Part shown: positions 35,106 to 44,012 of the stretch, one piece after another
Layout of the letters: every line of letters starts with the position of its first letter
How positions within the stretch are numbered: position 1 is the first letter of the stretch
DNA from: JBDRRP01 sp964446485
Lineage (GTDB): Bacteria; Desulfobacterota; Desulfobacteria; Desulfobacterales; JBDRRP01
Length of the DNA stretch: 48,294 nucleotides
Assembly: GCA_964446485.1 (NCBI GenBank)
Contig: CAYUOU010000027.1
Location: 1-48,294, forward strand
Direction: 5' to 3'
The notes under the pieces: generated by a model
Told to the model about the DNA's origin: nothing
Database searches by the model: none
Seen by the model: only the letters and a program-made list of their open reading frames with translations
Translations under genes and position numbers: made by a program

Positions 35106-36254
35106 TTACACTCCCTTGCCCTGAATCAGCCGAAGGATGCTAATTATGTCCGTGGGGGTGATGAATACGCCGTCGATGCGGTTGGCCAGAAATACGCGTT
35201 CCGGTGCGTCGACGGCCTTTTTAACTTCGTGCAGAATCTGGCCCACGTTCAATTCGACAACAATGACGGCACGTTTGCCGCGGCATTTTTCCCGGACCAG
35301 ATCAGCAGGAAACGGCCACAGGGTTTGCAGTTCCAATAGCCCCAGTTTCTCGCCGCGCCTTCGCCGGTTTCTCACCACGTGAAGGGCTGAGCGGGCAGCC
35401 GAACCGTAACTGATGAAGAGCCGCTCGGCATCGTCAACGTAATGCTCCTTGGTGAAGGTCAGCTGGTCGACGCGGTTTTCGATCTTGTCGATGAGATGCC
35501 GAATAAGGCCATGGACAACGCGGGGGTCAGCCGAAGGAAAGCCCCACATATCGTGATATAGGCCGGTGACATTGTAGCGGTGGACCCCGCCAAAGTCGCT
35601 CATGGGCAGCCGTCCGTCCTCACGGGGCAAATAGGGGTGGTAGTCGACCCCCCCCTTCACCGCCGTGCGCAGCCGCCCGACCAGAGGAACTTCTCCGGGC
35701 TCCGGTATCTCCAGCCGCTCTCTCATGTGTCCGACGGTTTCGTCGAGCATGAGCAGCACGGGTGTGCGGTAGGTTTCGGCAATATTGAAGGATTCCACCG
35801 TCATCTTGAACACGTCCTGGTGAGTGGAGGCCGTGAGCGCCACGATGGCATGGTCGCCATGGGTACCCCAACGGGCCTGCATCACATCACCCTGGCTCCC
35901 GTGGGTGGGGATTCCCGTGGATGGCCCGCCGCGCATGACGTTGACGATCACGCAGGGGATTTCGGCCATGATGGCATAACCCAACCCTTCTTGCATGAGA
36001 GAAAACCCCGGGCCACTGGTGGCGGTCATGGCTTTCTTCCCGGTCAGCGATGCACCGACGATGGCACAAATGGAGGAGATCTCGTCTTCCATCTGAATAA
36101 ATTTGCCGCCGGCGGCCGGCAGCCGCCCCGACAGCACTTCGGCAATTTCGGTGGAAGGGGTGATGGGATAGCCGGCATAAAAATCCAGCCCCGCGTATAG
36201 AGCCCCCTCAACGCACGCCTCGTTTCCTTGAACGAACTTGATTTCTCTGCTCAT
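35106..36254 (-). CDS. korA: 2-oxoacid:ferredoxin oxidoreductase, alpha subunit
   Basis: 382 residues; ATG 36254 overlaps the ferredoxin stop (ATGA). Motifs: QGNEACVEGALYAGLDFYAG, YPITPSTEIAEVL, QMEDEISSICAIVGAS, TSGPGFSLMQEGLG, MRGGPSTGIPT. It contains the pyrimidine-binding domain and domain II; the gamma part is encoded separately. With KorB, KorC and KorD it would feed acyl-CoA and reduced ferredoxin to anaerobic metabolism, either oxidatively or, in a reductive TCA cycle, in reverse. Confidence 0.93.
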   Translation of the reverse strand: MSREIKFVQGNEACVEGALYAGLDFYAGYPITPSTEIAEVLSGRLPAAGGKFIQMEDEISSICAIVGASLTGKKAMTATSGPGFSLMQEGLGYAIMAEIPCVIVNVMRGGPSTGIPTHGSQGDVMQARWGTHGDHAIVALTASTHQDVFKMTVESFNIAETYRTPVLLMLDETVGHMRERLEIPEPGEVPLVGRLRTAVKGGVDYHPYLPREDGRLPMSDFGGVHRYNVTGLYHDMWGFPSADPRVVHGLIRHLIDKIENRVDQLTFTKEHYVDDAERLFISYGSAARSALHVVRNRRRRGEKLGLLELQTLWPFPADLVREKCRGKRAVIVVELNVGQILHEVKKAVDAPERVFLANRIDGVFITPTDIISILRLIQGKGV

Positions 36255-36466
36255 TTCTCTTCCCGCTCCGTGGTGACTTCAATGGCCAGGTCCGGGCACC
36301 GCAACTCGCAGAGCTTGCAGGCGATGCAGTCATCCAGACGGACAGCCACCGCTTTGTCTTCTTGGTCCAGTTCAAGAACTTTCTTAGGGCAGAAATGCAC
36401 GCAGATACCGCATCCCTTGCACCAGTCCCGGTTGATGGTGTGCGATTTCAGCTTCGCTTTGGCCAT
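36251..36466 (-). CDS. korD: Two-[4Fe-4S] ferredoxin subunit of the oxidoreductase
   Basis: 71 residues from ATG 36466, chosen for GAGGA six bases upstream; the frame extends further back to 36514. Two clusters: CKGCGICVHFCP and CIACKLCELRCP. Small delta subunit that carries electrons from the TPP site to soluble ferredoxin. First gene of the operon. Confidence 0.92.
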   Translation of the reverse strand: MAKAKLKSHTINRDWCKGCGICVHFCPKKVLELDQEDKAVAVRLDDCIACKLCELRCPDLAIEVTTEREEK

Positions 36467-36579
36467 TGCACGTCCTCGTATGGTAATGGGTGCAGCATGC
36501 CCGCAATCGGGCACCGCCGGTTCATCCTGTCATCCTCAAACTGGCGGCAGGAGTTATGGTTGAGCCGTTTTTGCGCGCC

Positions 36580-36608
36580 CTCTTATGGGCTTCGACGGTG
36601 AATGTCAA
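36580..36608 (-). promoter_or_regulatory. Candidate promoter of the kor operon
   Basis: Minus strand: perfect -35 TTGACA (36608-36603), 17-base spacer, -10 TAAGAG (36585-36580). The -35 box overlaps the stop of the upstream radical SAM gene. The start codon of korD is about 115 bases downstream. Confidence 0.5.
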
Positions 36609-37777
36609 ATGAATTGCGCCATCATATGATCGATCACCGCATCCACATTGTCCGGGGTAATCCCGCTGCGCCGGCAAACATTCGCCACGTGGGCCTTTCG
36701 GGTCGCGTCGGCTAAATCGCTGATCCGCCGCAGAACCCCCAGCCGACGCCCCACCTGAAACAGGACCTGGGTCTCGGGGGGCAGATCGAGAAAACGGTCC
36801 AGGGTGCCCAACATTTCCGGTTTCGCCTCCGGCAACCGACCATCGATCTCCTCGAATAGATTCAGTATGTGATCGCTTCGCATGCAACTGTTGATCCCCG
36901 ACAGCCGGGAAATGAACAGTCTGATTTCTTTAGCCATTTCCAGATCCGTACATTTGGCGAAGGCGCCGGAAAGCACGTCTTCGTGCAAAGGGACCCCCGA
37001 CGGAACCGCCAGCGTGCGCAGGCGGATAAAATCGGGATTGATCTGGTTGAGCGCTTCTGCTGTTTCTTCGGCATGTCGCCGGGAGAGGTGTTTTCCCCCA
37101 AGCCCGGGCATGACATATTCGGACAGGGCCATTCCCGAGGCCTTGATCTTTTGGCCGGCGATAATGTGAACGGCTTGACTGCTGCCCTTTCGCACCAATT
37201 TCAATACGGCGTCGCTGCCCGATTCCATGCCGATATGAATCCGCCCGAGCCCGGCCTCGCGCATGGAAAGTAAATTCTCAGGGCTGATGCGTGCCACGGT
37301 TTTCGAGCGGGCATATGACGTGATCCGCTCCACAAAAGGGAACCGGCCCTGGATGTGCCGCAGGAGCTTGATCAACTCGGCCGGCGGAAGGAGCAGGCTG
37401 TTGGCATCCTGGAGGAAAATGGAGGCCATGCCGCTGCCAAACCAGTGAAGCGCCGCTTGAAAAGCGGCTTCATCCTTGTGGGGTACCACCGCGAAAACAT
37501 CGGCCATCGCCGTTTGCGCCAGATGGCGCGAGCCGTCGGCGCGGTCTCTGAGGGCATCCAGATAATCGGCGGCACGGTCGATATCGTGAATGACATGGTC
37601 AGTGGGCCTGAGGGAAAACGCCCGCCGTTTGTAAACCGGGCAAAAGGTGCAGTGATTCCAGGGGCAGTTTCGGGTGACCCGAATGAGCAGGCTGCCGGCT
37701 TCGCTGGGTGGGCGTATCGGCCCTTGCTCAAAGCCGTGGTAAGGTTGCTGCTTCCAGTCGGCCATGGCGCTGCGCAC
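36605..37777 (-). CDS. Radical SAM protein with CX4CX2C cluster motif
   Basis: About 390 residues. I choose GTG 37777 (a G-rich tract five bases upstream); ATG 37765 is a close alternative, and the frame runs further back to 37903 without similarity. The N-terminus GFEQGPIRPPSEAGSLLIRV leads into NCPWNHCTFCPVYK, in which the cysteines follow CX4CX2C rather than the usual CX3CX2C. Further radical SAM features: GRIHIGMESGSD and YVMPGLGGK, then a helical C-terminus of about 120 residues. The barrel pattern resembles Elp3/HemN-like proteins. Substrate unknown. It ends next to the kor promoter. Confidence 0.85.
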   Translation of the reverse strand: MRSAMADWKQQPYHGFEQGPIRPPSEAGSLLIRVTRNCPWNHCTFCPVYKRRAFSLRPTDHVIHDIDRAADYLDALRDRADGSRHLAQTAMADVFAVVPHKDEAAFQAALHWFGSGMASIFLQDANSLLLPPAELIKLLRHIQGRFPFVERITSYARSKTVARISPENLLSMREAGLGRIHIGMESGSDAVLKLVRKGSSQAVHIIAGQKIKASGMALSEYVMPGLGGKHLSRRHAEETAEALNQINPDFIRLRTLAVPSGVPLHEDVLSGAFAKCTDLEMAKEIRLFISRLSGINSCMRSDHILNLFEEIDGRLPEAKPEMLGTLDRFLDLPPETQVLFQVGRRLGVLRRISDLADATRKAHVANVCRRSGITPDNVDAVIDHMMAQFI

Positions 37778-38106
37778 GTCATCCCCCCCTGATGATCCGG
37801 CCGTCGCGTCGACTTGCTCAGTTAGCAAGCGCCGCCGGCCATCGTCATGCCCGAAACACCGGCATCCACACGCCCTCAACAAACCACCCACCAGAGCCAC
37901 CATATCTTCTCAAACACGCATTGACAACATTAACCCCATCGTTGCATGAACAAATTGGCATACAACTTTCAACATGCTGATATTTTTATAAAAAAAACAA
38001 GAAAGACCGTATTTCCCCAGACATAGGGCCGGTAAATTCAAAGGATAGGGGATTTAACTGCCATGTTGTTCACCGAGGCCGAAGAAAAAGATCCGCCATC
38101 CGAAGC
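37778..38106. other. Divergent intergenic region, radical SAM gene / mltG
   Basis: About 330 bases. The left half is GC-rich and still open in the radical SAM frame; the right half (37920-38030) is AT-rich, with candidate promoter parts for mltG such as TTGGCA-17-TGATAT (about 37955-37983). No small gene or RNA is recognised. Confidence 0.5.
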
Positions 38107-39189
38107 TTGAATGAAAGGGGGATATCCCTTATAAGTCATCCCCACTCCACGGTCCTCATTTCCAGAAAGAAAAGGCCCTTTTTGAGAACCCTCGGCATTA
38201 TCGCAGCATGCATCCTTTTTGTGGCGGCCGCCGCAGCCACGGTGATCACCCTGGATCTCAGACTGTTCGCCAAAAAACCAGCGGCACTGTCTGCCACGCC
38301 TATAACTTTCGATGTCGAAAGCGGGCAGGGCTTGCACGAAATCAGTCGGCAACTGGCTGAAGCCGGTCTCATTCGTGACGCGCTTAAATTTACGCTCTTG
38401 GCACGCATTCAGGGCCAGGAAACCGCCATCCAGGCGGGGGAATACCTGCTGTCGGCGGCCATGCCGCCGGAGGCCATCCTGCGAGACATGATCACCGGGC
38501 GCGTGCGTCTTTACCGCCTCACCGTGCCCGAGGGGTTCGCCGTACGTCAGATCGCGGACGTGGTGGCGAAGACCGGCTATGGGACATCGGAGGATTTTCT
38601 CACCGCATGCCGAGCGCCACGTTTTCTCGCCATGTTGGATATCCCCCGGGCATCGTGCGAAGGATATCTCTTTCCAGACACCTACCATTTCCCGGCATCA
38701 GCCACACCGATTCAGATCGTCACCGCCATGGTCAACCGGTTCTGGGAGCGGTTCCCCGATGCCTGGAAGACACGCGCCGCAGAGATCGGCCTGAGTGTTC
38801 ATGAAGTGGTCACACTGGCCGCCATCATTGAAAAAGAAACCGGCGCCGCATTTGAGCGGCCGGTCATCAGTTCGGTCTTTCACAACCGACTCAAGCGACG
38901 GATGCGCCTGCAGACAGATCCGACGGTGATTTACGGCATCGCCAACTTTGACGGCAACCTCACCCGCAAACACTTGAATACACCCACGCCGTACAACACC
39001 TATATCATCCCCGGGCTGCCCCCGGGCCCCATTGCCAACCCGGGCTCGGCCGCCATCGAAGCGGCGCTCTATCCGGCAGACACCGACTATTTATATTTTG
39101 TGAGCAAAAAAGATGCGACGCACCACTTTTCGACAACCATTGCAGAACACAATCGGGCGGTTCGAAAATACCAGCTGCGGCGGCGGTAG
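38107..39189 (+). CDS. mltG: Endolytic murein transglycosylase MltG (YceG-like)
   Basis: 360 codons as drawn from TTG 38107, which lacks a good ribosome site; TTG 38182 (AAAAGG upstream) would also work but drops basic residues before the membrane segment (TLGIIAACILFVAAAAATVI). Motifs: ITFDVESGQGLHEISRQLAE, a LysM-like region, VPEGFAVRQIADVV, GYLFPDTYHF, the catalytic Glu in LAAIIEKETG, VFHNRLKRRMRLQTDPTVIYG, and NTYIIPGLPPGPIANPG. MltG cuts nascent peptidoglycan glycan strands at the inner membrane. It is followed 62 bases later by nagZ, another wall-turnover gene. Confidence 0.93.
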   Translation: MNERGISLISHPHSTVLISRKKRPFLRTLGIIAACILFVAAAAATVITLDLRLFAKKPAALSATPITFDVESGQGLHEISRQLAEAGLIRDALKFTLLARIQGQETAIQAGEYLLSAAMPPEAILRDMITGRVRLYRLTVPEGFAVRQIADVVAKTGYGTSEDFLTACRAPRFLAMLDIPRASCEGYLFPDTYHFPASATPIQIVTAMVNRFWERFPDAWKTRAAEIGLSVHEVVTLAAIIEKETGAAFERPVISSVFHNRLKRRMRLQTDPTVIYGIANFDGNLTRKHLNTPTPYNTYIIPGLPPGPIANPGSAAIEAALYPADTDYLYFVSKKDATHHFSTTIAEHNRAVRKYQLRRR

Positions 39190-39251
39190 TTGTCTCGCGA
39201 GGTGCTACGGCGCCGAGGTGACCTTTTAGAATACTTTGTATTGGAGATATC

Positions 39252-40244
39252 GTGGCGAAAACCCACTCCCTTGAATTCGTGGCCGGACAAAAACTCATGG
39301 TCGGCTTTGACGGCATGGCGATTACTTCCGATCTCGAATATCTCATCACCGATCTGCGCGTCGGCGGCGTCATTCTTTTCTCCCGCAACGTCGGTGATCC
39401 CGAACAGTTGAGTCGTCTGTGCCACAGGATCCAGCGGTGCGCGGCCAAAGCCGGTCAGCCGCCGGTATTCATCGCCGTGGATCAGGAAGGGGGTGAAGTG
39501 GCCCGCCTCCAGGAACCGTTCACCGTATTTCCGGGAAACGATCACATCGCCACCGAGGCCGCTGCCGCCGGCTTCGGCCGCACCGTGGCCTACGAACTGG
39601 GCTCGGTGGGCATCAACATGAACATGGCGCCGGTGCTGGACGTGGCCTTCGATCCGGCCGCCAGTGTCATGAAACGGCGGAGCTTCGGTGCCGATCCAGA
39701 GCTCGTGGGGCGCTTGGGCTGTGAGATCATAAAGCAGTTGCAGGCCGGCGGCGTCATGGCGGTGGGAAAGCATTTTCCCGGCATCGGACGAACGGTGTTG
39801 GACTCTCACGAAGTGCGACCCGAATTGGATCTGGGACTGGAAGCGTTAAAACAGGATCTTCGCCCGTTTCAAATGGCCATTACGGCCGGTGTGGCCGGCA
39901 TCATGCTCTCCCACATTCTCTACCCCCGACTCGATCCCCGGCAGCCGGCCAGTCTGTCGGCAACCATCGTTGACCTGCTGCGCACCGAACTGGGGTTCAC
40001 CGGTCTTATCATCACTGACGACCTGGACATGGGCGCCATCCGCAATCACGACACCATCGCGCCGGCGGTGCGGCGAATCATGGCCTCCGATGTGGATATC
40101 ACCTTGATCTGCCACCGCAGCCCCGACGTGGAGACCGCCCGGGATGTCATGATCGGGTGCCTGGAAACAAACGATGGTATTAGAAAAGCCGCTGCCGCCT
40201 CGGTGGATAGAATTCTGCGGCTGAAACGGACGTATCTGAGCTGA
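39252..40244 (+). CDS. nagZ: Beta-N-acetylhexosaminidase NagZ (GH3)
   Basis: 330 residues from GTG 39252, with GGAG five bases before. GH3 motifs: GVILFSRNV, FIAVDQEGGEVARL, NMNMAPVLDV, KHFPGIGRTVLDSH (the Asp-Ser-His dyad acts as acid/base; Ile replaces the usual His of KHFPGHG), and TDDLDMGAI with the nucleophile Asp. No signal peptide, so a cytoplasmic muropeptide-recycling enzyme that removes GlcNAc from anhydro-muropeptides. Probably co-transcribed with mltG. The gap to the convergent tsaD is short, with no clear terminator. Confidence 0.92.
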   Translation: MAKTHSLEFVAGQKLMVGFDGMAITSDLEYLITDLRVGGVILFSRNVGDPEQLSRLCHRIQRCAAKAGQPPVFIAVDQEGGEVARLQEPFTVFPGNDHIATEAAAAGFGRTVAYELGSVGINMNMAPVLDVAFDPAASVMKRRSFGADPELVGRLGCEIIKQLQAGGVMAVGKHFPGIGRTVLDSHEVRPELDLGLEALKQDLRPFQMAITAGVAGIMLSHILYPRLDPRQPASLSATIVDLLRTELGFTGLIITDDLDMGAIRNHDTIAPAVRRIMASDVDITLICHRSPDVETARDVMIGCLETNDGIRKAAAASVDRILRLKRTYLS

Positions 40245-40282
40245 GCCGACATGGGTTTCTCTTTGGTAATCTAAAGCAAATG

Positions 40283-41299
40283 TCAGGAAGCGGAGGAATT
40301 GTAGCGGCTCGTGGAAAAAACGTCGGCCGAAAGATCGGCGGTGTTGCCGGCGTTGAGATGGTGGAATCCGGCGGCGGCAATCATGGCGGCATTGTCGCCA
40401 CAAAGGGATATCGGCGGCACGAAGAGCGTCCTTTTCTGATCTGCTGCAACCCTGTCGGCGGATTCGCGAAGTGCCGGATTCGCTGCCACGCCGCCCACGA
40501 TGGCCACCCGGTCGCAGGCGCACGCCTCGGCAGCACGAAATAGTTTACCAACGAGTACCTCCACCGCGGCAGCCTGGAAGCTGGCGGCGATGTCCCGGGT
40601 GCGGGCGTCGTCAATGGCGCCCTGCTGTTCATTTATGTATCGGCTCACCGCCGTCTTCAGGCCGCTGAAGCTGAAATCATGGGCCGACTTGTCCAGGAAG
40701 GAACGCGGAAAAGCGATGGCCGCAGGGTCTCCGCTGCGGGCCAGGCGACTGATGACCGGTCCGCCCGGATACCCCAGGGCAAGCATTTTGGCCACCTTGT
40801 CGAAGGCTTCTCCGGCGGCGTCATCCCGGGTCTGCCCTAGCAGATCGGCGCTTGTGTGGCCGGTGACGTGATACAGGCAGGTGTGCCCCCCGGATACGAG
40901 CAGGACCACGAAGGGGAAATCCGGCGCTGGATCGCTCAAGAACAGCGAGGCGATATGCCCCTCGAGGTGGTTGACGGCAACAAAGGGCAGGCCGCGGGCA
41001 AAGGCAAACGCCTTGGCAAAGCTGAACCCCACCAGGAGTGCCCCCACCAGCCCGGGCCCCTGAGTGGCGGCCACTGCGGACAGATGATCAGCGGAGCGAC
41101 CGGCGTTGTGAAAGGTCTCCCGAACCACATCGCCAATGGTTTCCATGTGCTTTCGGGAGGCCAGCTCAGGGACCACGCCGCCGTAAGGCCGATGCACGGC
41201 GATCTGTGATGCCACCACCGAAGACAGCACCTCGCGCCCATTTGCCACGAGCGCGACGGCGGTTTCGTCACAGGAGGTTTCGATCCCAAGAATGATCAT
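40283..41299 (-). CDS. tsaD: tRNA N6-threonylcarbamoyladenosine synthase subunit TsaD
   Basis: 338 residues from ATG 41299 (GGAG eight bases upstream); the frame extends to 41338. Motifs: ILGIETSCDETAVAL, GGVVPELASRKH, TQGPGLVGALLVG, the metal-binding NHLEGH, LLVSGGHT, DDAAGEAFDKVAKMLALGYPGG, FSGLKTAV, and the second metal site CGDNAAMIA. TsaD transfers threonylcarbamoyl to A37 of ANN-decoding tRNAs, with TsaB and TsaE as partners (not seen here). Normal length. Confidence 0.97.
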   Translation of the reverse strand: MIILGIETSCDETAVALVANGREVLSSVVASQIAVHRPYGGVVPELASRKHMETIGDVVRETFHNAGRSADHLSAVAATQGPGLVGALLVGFSFAKAFAFARGLPFVAVNHLEGHIASLFLSDPAPDFPFVVLLVSGGHTCLYHVTGHTSADLLGQTRDDAAGEAFDKVAKMLALGYPGGPVISRLARSGDPAAIAFPRSFLDKSAHDFSFSGLKTAVSRYINEQQGAIDDARTRDIAASFQAAAVEVLVGKLFRAAEACACDRVAIVGGVAANPALRESADRVAADQKRTLFVPPISLCGDNAAMIAAAGFHHLNAGNTADLSADVFSTSRYNSSAS

Positions 41300-41540
41300 A
41301 GCGCAGGCTCCAAAAACGCTCCGATACACGCCCCGCAAATGGCAACTGCCCGGCCAAAGATCACTTTACCACCGAACGGCGCGGTTTCGGGGATCGCCGA
41401 CCCCCGTGTCCTCCGGCACCTCATTCGGCGCACGGGGGATGTTTTTCCACCCCTTTGCCAATCCACAGGAACATCCCCTGGAACCAGTTAATTAACCGTC
41501 TGATCATATCGTCTACGATGCCAATTGTCTGTGAGACGGG

Positions 41541-42587
41541 TCAGTCCACCCAGATGAACCGGCCCTGGCCCTTTTTTCGCTCGGCAATGTCACCGATCAC
41601 CCATGCCGGTTCTTTGAGACCGCCGAGAAAATCCATTATCTCCTGCGTGACATTTTCGGGCACCACCAGGACGAGACCGATGCCGCAGTTGAAGGTGCGC
41701 ATCATTTCCGCCTCAGAGACGCCGCCGGCATCTTGGAGGAATGCAAACACCGGGGGAATATCCCAGCTGCCGCGACGCACTCTGACGGTGCATGCAGAGG
41801 GTACGACACGAATGACATTTTCCGGAAGGCCACCGCCGGTAATGTGGGCAATGCCGTGAATCGGAAAAGTGCCGGTCAGGTGCCGTACCGTCTCGGCATA
41901 GATGCGCGTCGGGGTGAGAAGGGTTTCCCCGAGCGTTGCCCCGAGGGCGTCCACCCTATCGCCGACAGACATCCCCAGCACCTCGAAGCAAATCTTGCGG
42001 ATCAGGGAAAATCCGTTGCTGTGAACGCCGCTGGAGGCGATCCCTACCAATTGGTGCCCCACTTGAATCCCGGTGCCGTCGATAATGTCGTTGTTGTCAA
42101 CGATGCCCACAGTGAACCCGGCCAGGTCGTACTCGTTTTCAGCATAAAATCCAGGCATTTCCGCTGTCTCACCACCGATGAGGGCGCACCGCGCCTGACG
42201 ACAGCCTTCTCCGATACCGGTGACAATGGCTTCCGCCGTGTCGTTTCTCAGGCGGCCGATGGATAGATAATCAAGGAAGAACAATGGCTTGGCTCCCTGG
42301 ACAATGATGTCGTTCACACACATGGCCACGAGATCGATGCCCACCGTATCGTGCCTGTCCATCAAGAAGGCGATTTTAAGCTTGGTGCCCACGCCGTCGG
42401 TGGAACTCACCAATACGGGTTGACGCATCCCCTCGAGGTTGAGGGAAAACATGGCACCGAAACCCCCGATGTCTCCCATGACACCGGGCCGCCGCGTCTT
42501 GCCGGCAATGGACTTGATCTGCTTGATTAGTTGGTTGGCCTTGTCGATGTCAACGCCGGCATCGGCATACGTCAGGTTTTTGGTCAT
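41541..42587 (-). CDS. purM: Phosphoribosylformylglycinamidine cyclo-ligase PurM
   Basis: 348 residues from ATG 42587, with GGAGG five bases upstream; the frame extends to 42662 without similarity. Motifs: LTYADAGVDIDKAN, GDIGGFGAMF, VSSTDGVGTKLKIA, GIDLVAMCVNDI, GGETAEMPGFY, SSGVHSNGFSLIR, AHITGGGLPENV, FNCGIGLVLVV. It makes AIR from FGAM with ATP in purine synthesis. The roughly 240 bases between it and tsaD hold no recognised gene. It diverges from alaC. Confidence 0.97.
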   Translation of the reverse strand: MTKNLTYADAGVDIDKANQLIKQIKSIAGKTRRPGVMGDIGGFGAMFSLNLEGMRQPVLVSSTDGVGTKLKIAFLMDRHDTVGIDLVAMCVNDIIVQGAKPLFFLDYLSIGRLRNDTAEAIVTGIGEGCRQARCALIGGETAEMPGFYAENEYDLAGFTVGIVDNNDIIDGTGIQVGHQLVGIASSGVHSNGFSLIRKICFEVLGMSVGDRVDALGATLGETLLTPTRIYAETVRHLTGTFPIHGIAHITGGGLPENVIRVVPSACTVRVRRGSWDIPPVFAFLQDAGGVSEAEMMRTFNCGIGLVLVVPENVTQEIMDFLGGLKEPAWVIGDIAERKKGQGRFIWVD

Positions 42588-42710
42588 GCCATCCTCCGAA
42601 AAATGAAAAACCCCACCCCGCCGGTGCATCCGTTCAGCGGGCCGGGGCCAACGGGTATTCAAGGTGTGGAGCAGTAAATCGGAAGCCCATATAAAGTCAA
42701 AACATATTTT

Positions 42711-42739
42711 TTGACAACCCCCGCCGGGTGGTGTATCCA
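42711..42739 (+). promoter_or_regulatory. Candidate sigma-70 promoter of alaC
   Basis: Perfect TTGACA (42711-42716), a 17-base spacer, then TATCCA (42734-42739). About 40 bases before the alaC start. Confidence 0.6.
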
Positions 42740-42778
42740 GGCGAATATTTTACCATTACGAGAAGTCTGAGGAGTCCC

Positions 42779-43945
42779 ATGACACGTTTTGCCCGCCTGG
42801 ACAGGCTCCCTCCCTATGTGTTCGCCACGGTCAACGAACTAAAAATGGAAGCCCGTCGCGCCGGCGAAGATATCATCGATCTGGGGATGGGCAATCCCGA
42901 TATCGGTACCGCCCCGCACATCGTCGCCAAAATGACCGAGGCCGCACAGAAGGCACAAAATCATCGGTACTCGGCATCCATGGGCATTACCCGGCTGCGA
43001 AAAGCCATCGCCGACTGGTATGGTAAGCGCTACGATGTGGACATCGATCCTGACCGTGAGGCCGTTGTCACCATCGGCGTCAAAGAGGGGATGAGCCACC
43101 TGGTGCTGGTGACCATCCGGCCGGGCGACGTGGTCTTCGCCCCCTCCCCCACTTACCCCATTCACCCGTTTTCGGCCATCATCGCCGGCGGAGACGTCAG
43201 GGGCATTCCCGTGGGGCCGGGCAACGATTTTTTCGAAAACCTCATGAACGCCACGCGCCAGACCTGGCCGCGGCCCCAACTGCTGATCATCAGCTACCCC
43301 CACAATCCCACCACCGAGGTGGTAGACGGCGATTTCTTCGACAAAATCGTTGCCTGGGCCAAAGAACACGACATCATGATCATCCACGATTTCGCCTATG
43401 CGGATCTCACCTTTGACGGCTACAAAGCCCCCAGTTTTCTCCAGTCCAAGGGCGCCAAGGACGTGGGCGTGGAGTTTTTCTCCATGAGTAAGAGCTACAG
43501 CATGCCCGGTTGGCGGGTGGGATTCTGCGTGGGCAACCCGGAAATCATCTTTGCCCTGAAGCGCATCAAAAGTTACCTGGACTACGGCATCTTTCAGCCC
43601 ATTCAGATCGCCTCCATCATCGCATTGGAAGGCGATCAGCAATGCGTTCGGGATATTTGCGACACATACCGAGACCGCCGGGACGCCCTGATCGCCGGAC
43701 TGAACCGTGTCGGGTGGGAGGTCCCCAGCCCCAGAGGGACCATGTTCGTGTGGGCACGCATTCCTGAAACCTATCGGAAAATGGGCTCGGTGGAGTTTTC
43801 CAAAATGCTGATTCAGGAAGCCAAAGTGGCCGTCGCCCCGGGCCTGGGGTTCGGGGAATACGGCGACGAATTTGTCCGCTTTGCACTGATCGAAAACAAC
43901 ATGCGCATCAATCAGGCGATTCGGGGTATCCGAAAAGTCCTGTAG
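42779..43945 (+). CDS. alaC: AlaC-type class I PLP aminotransferase
   Basis: 388 residues from ATG 42779 (GAGGAG four bases upstream). It follows E. coli AlaC closely in order: RLDRLPPYVFATVNELKM, DLGMGNPD, RYSASMGITRLRKAI, TIGVKEGMSHL, SPTYPIHPFSAIIAGG, YPHNPTTEVVD, HDFAYADLTFDGYKAPS, the PLP lysine in SMSKSYSMPGWRVGF, EGDQQCVRDI, VRFALIEN. AlaC interconverts alanine and pyruvate with glutamate/2-oxoglutarate; close relatives act as LL-diaminopimelate or glutamate-type aminotransferases, so the substrate is not fixed. It lies 67 bases upstream of hom, with a possible weak terminator between them. Confidence 0.87.
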   Translation: MTRFARLDRLPPYVFATVNELKMEARRAGEDIIDLGMGNPDIGTAPHIVAKMTEAAQKAQNHRYSASMGITRLRKAIADWYGKRYDVDIDPDREAVVTIGVKEGMSHLVLVTIRPGDVVFAPSPTYPIHPFSAIIAGGDVRGIPVGPGNDFFENLMNATRQTWPRPQLLIISYPHNPTTEVVDGDFFDKIVAWAKEHDIMIIHDFAYADLTFDGYKAPSFLQSKGAKDVGVEFFSMSKSYSMPGWRVGFCVGNPEIIFALKRIKSYLDYGIFQPIQIASIIALEGDQQCVRDICDTYRDRRDALIAGLNRVGWEVPSPRGTMFVWARIPETYRKMGSVEFSKMLIQEAKVAVAPGLGFGEYGDEFVRFALIENNMRINQAIRGIRKVL

Positions 43946-43954
43946 TCAAAAAAT

Positions 43955-43996
43955 GCCCTGCCCCTTTACCGCCTCACAGGGTGCGGGCTTTTATTT
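43955..43996 (+). terminator. Possible weak terminator between alaC and hom
   Basis: GCCC-TGC-CCCT paired with AGGG-TGC-GGGC (a 3x3 internal loop breaks the stem), followed by TTTTATTT. It could attenuate transcription into hom, but I see no leader peptide. Confidence 0.4.
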
Positions 43997-44012
43997 ATGG
44001 AGGCCGTCTGGC

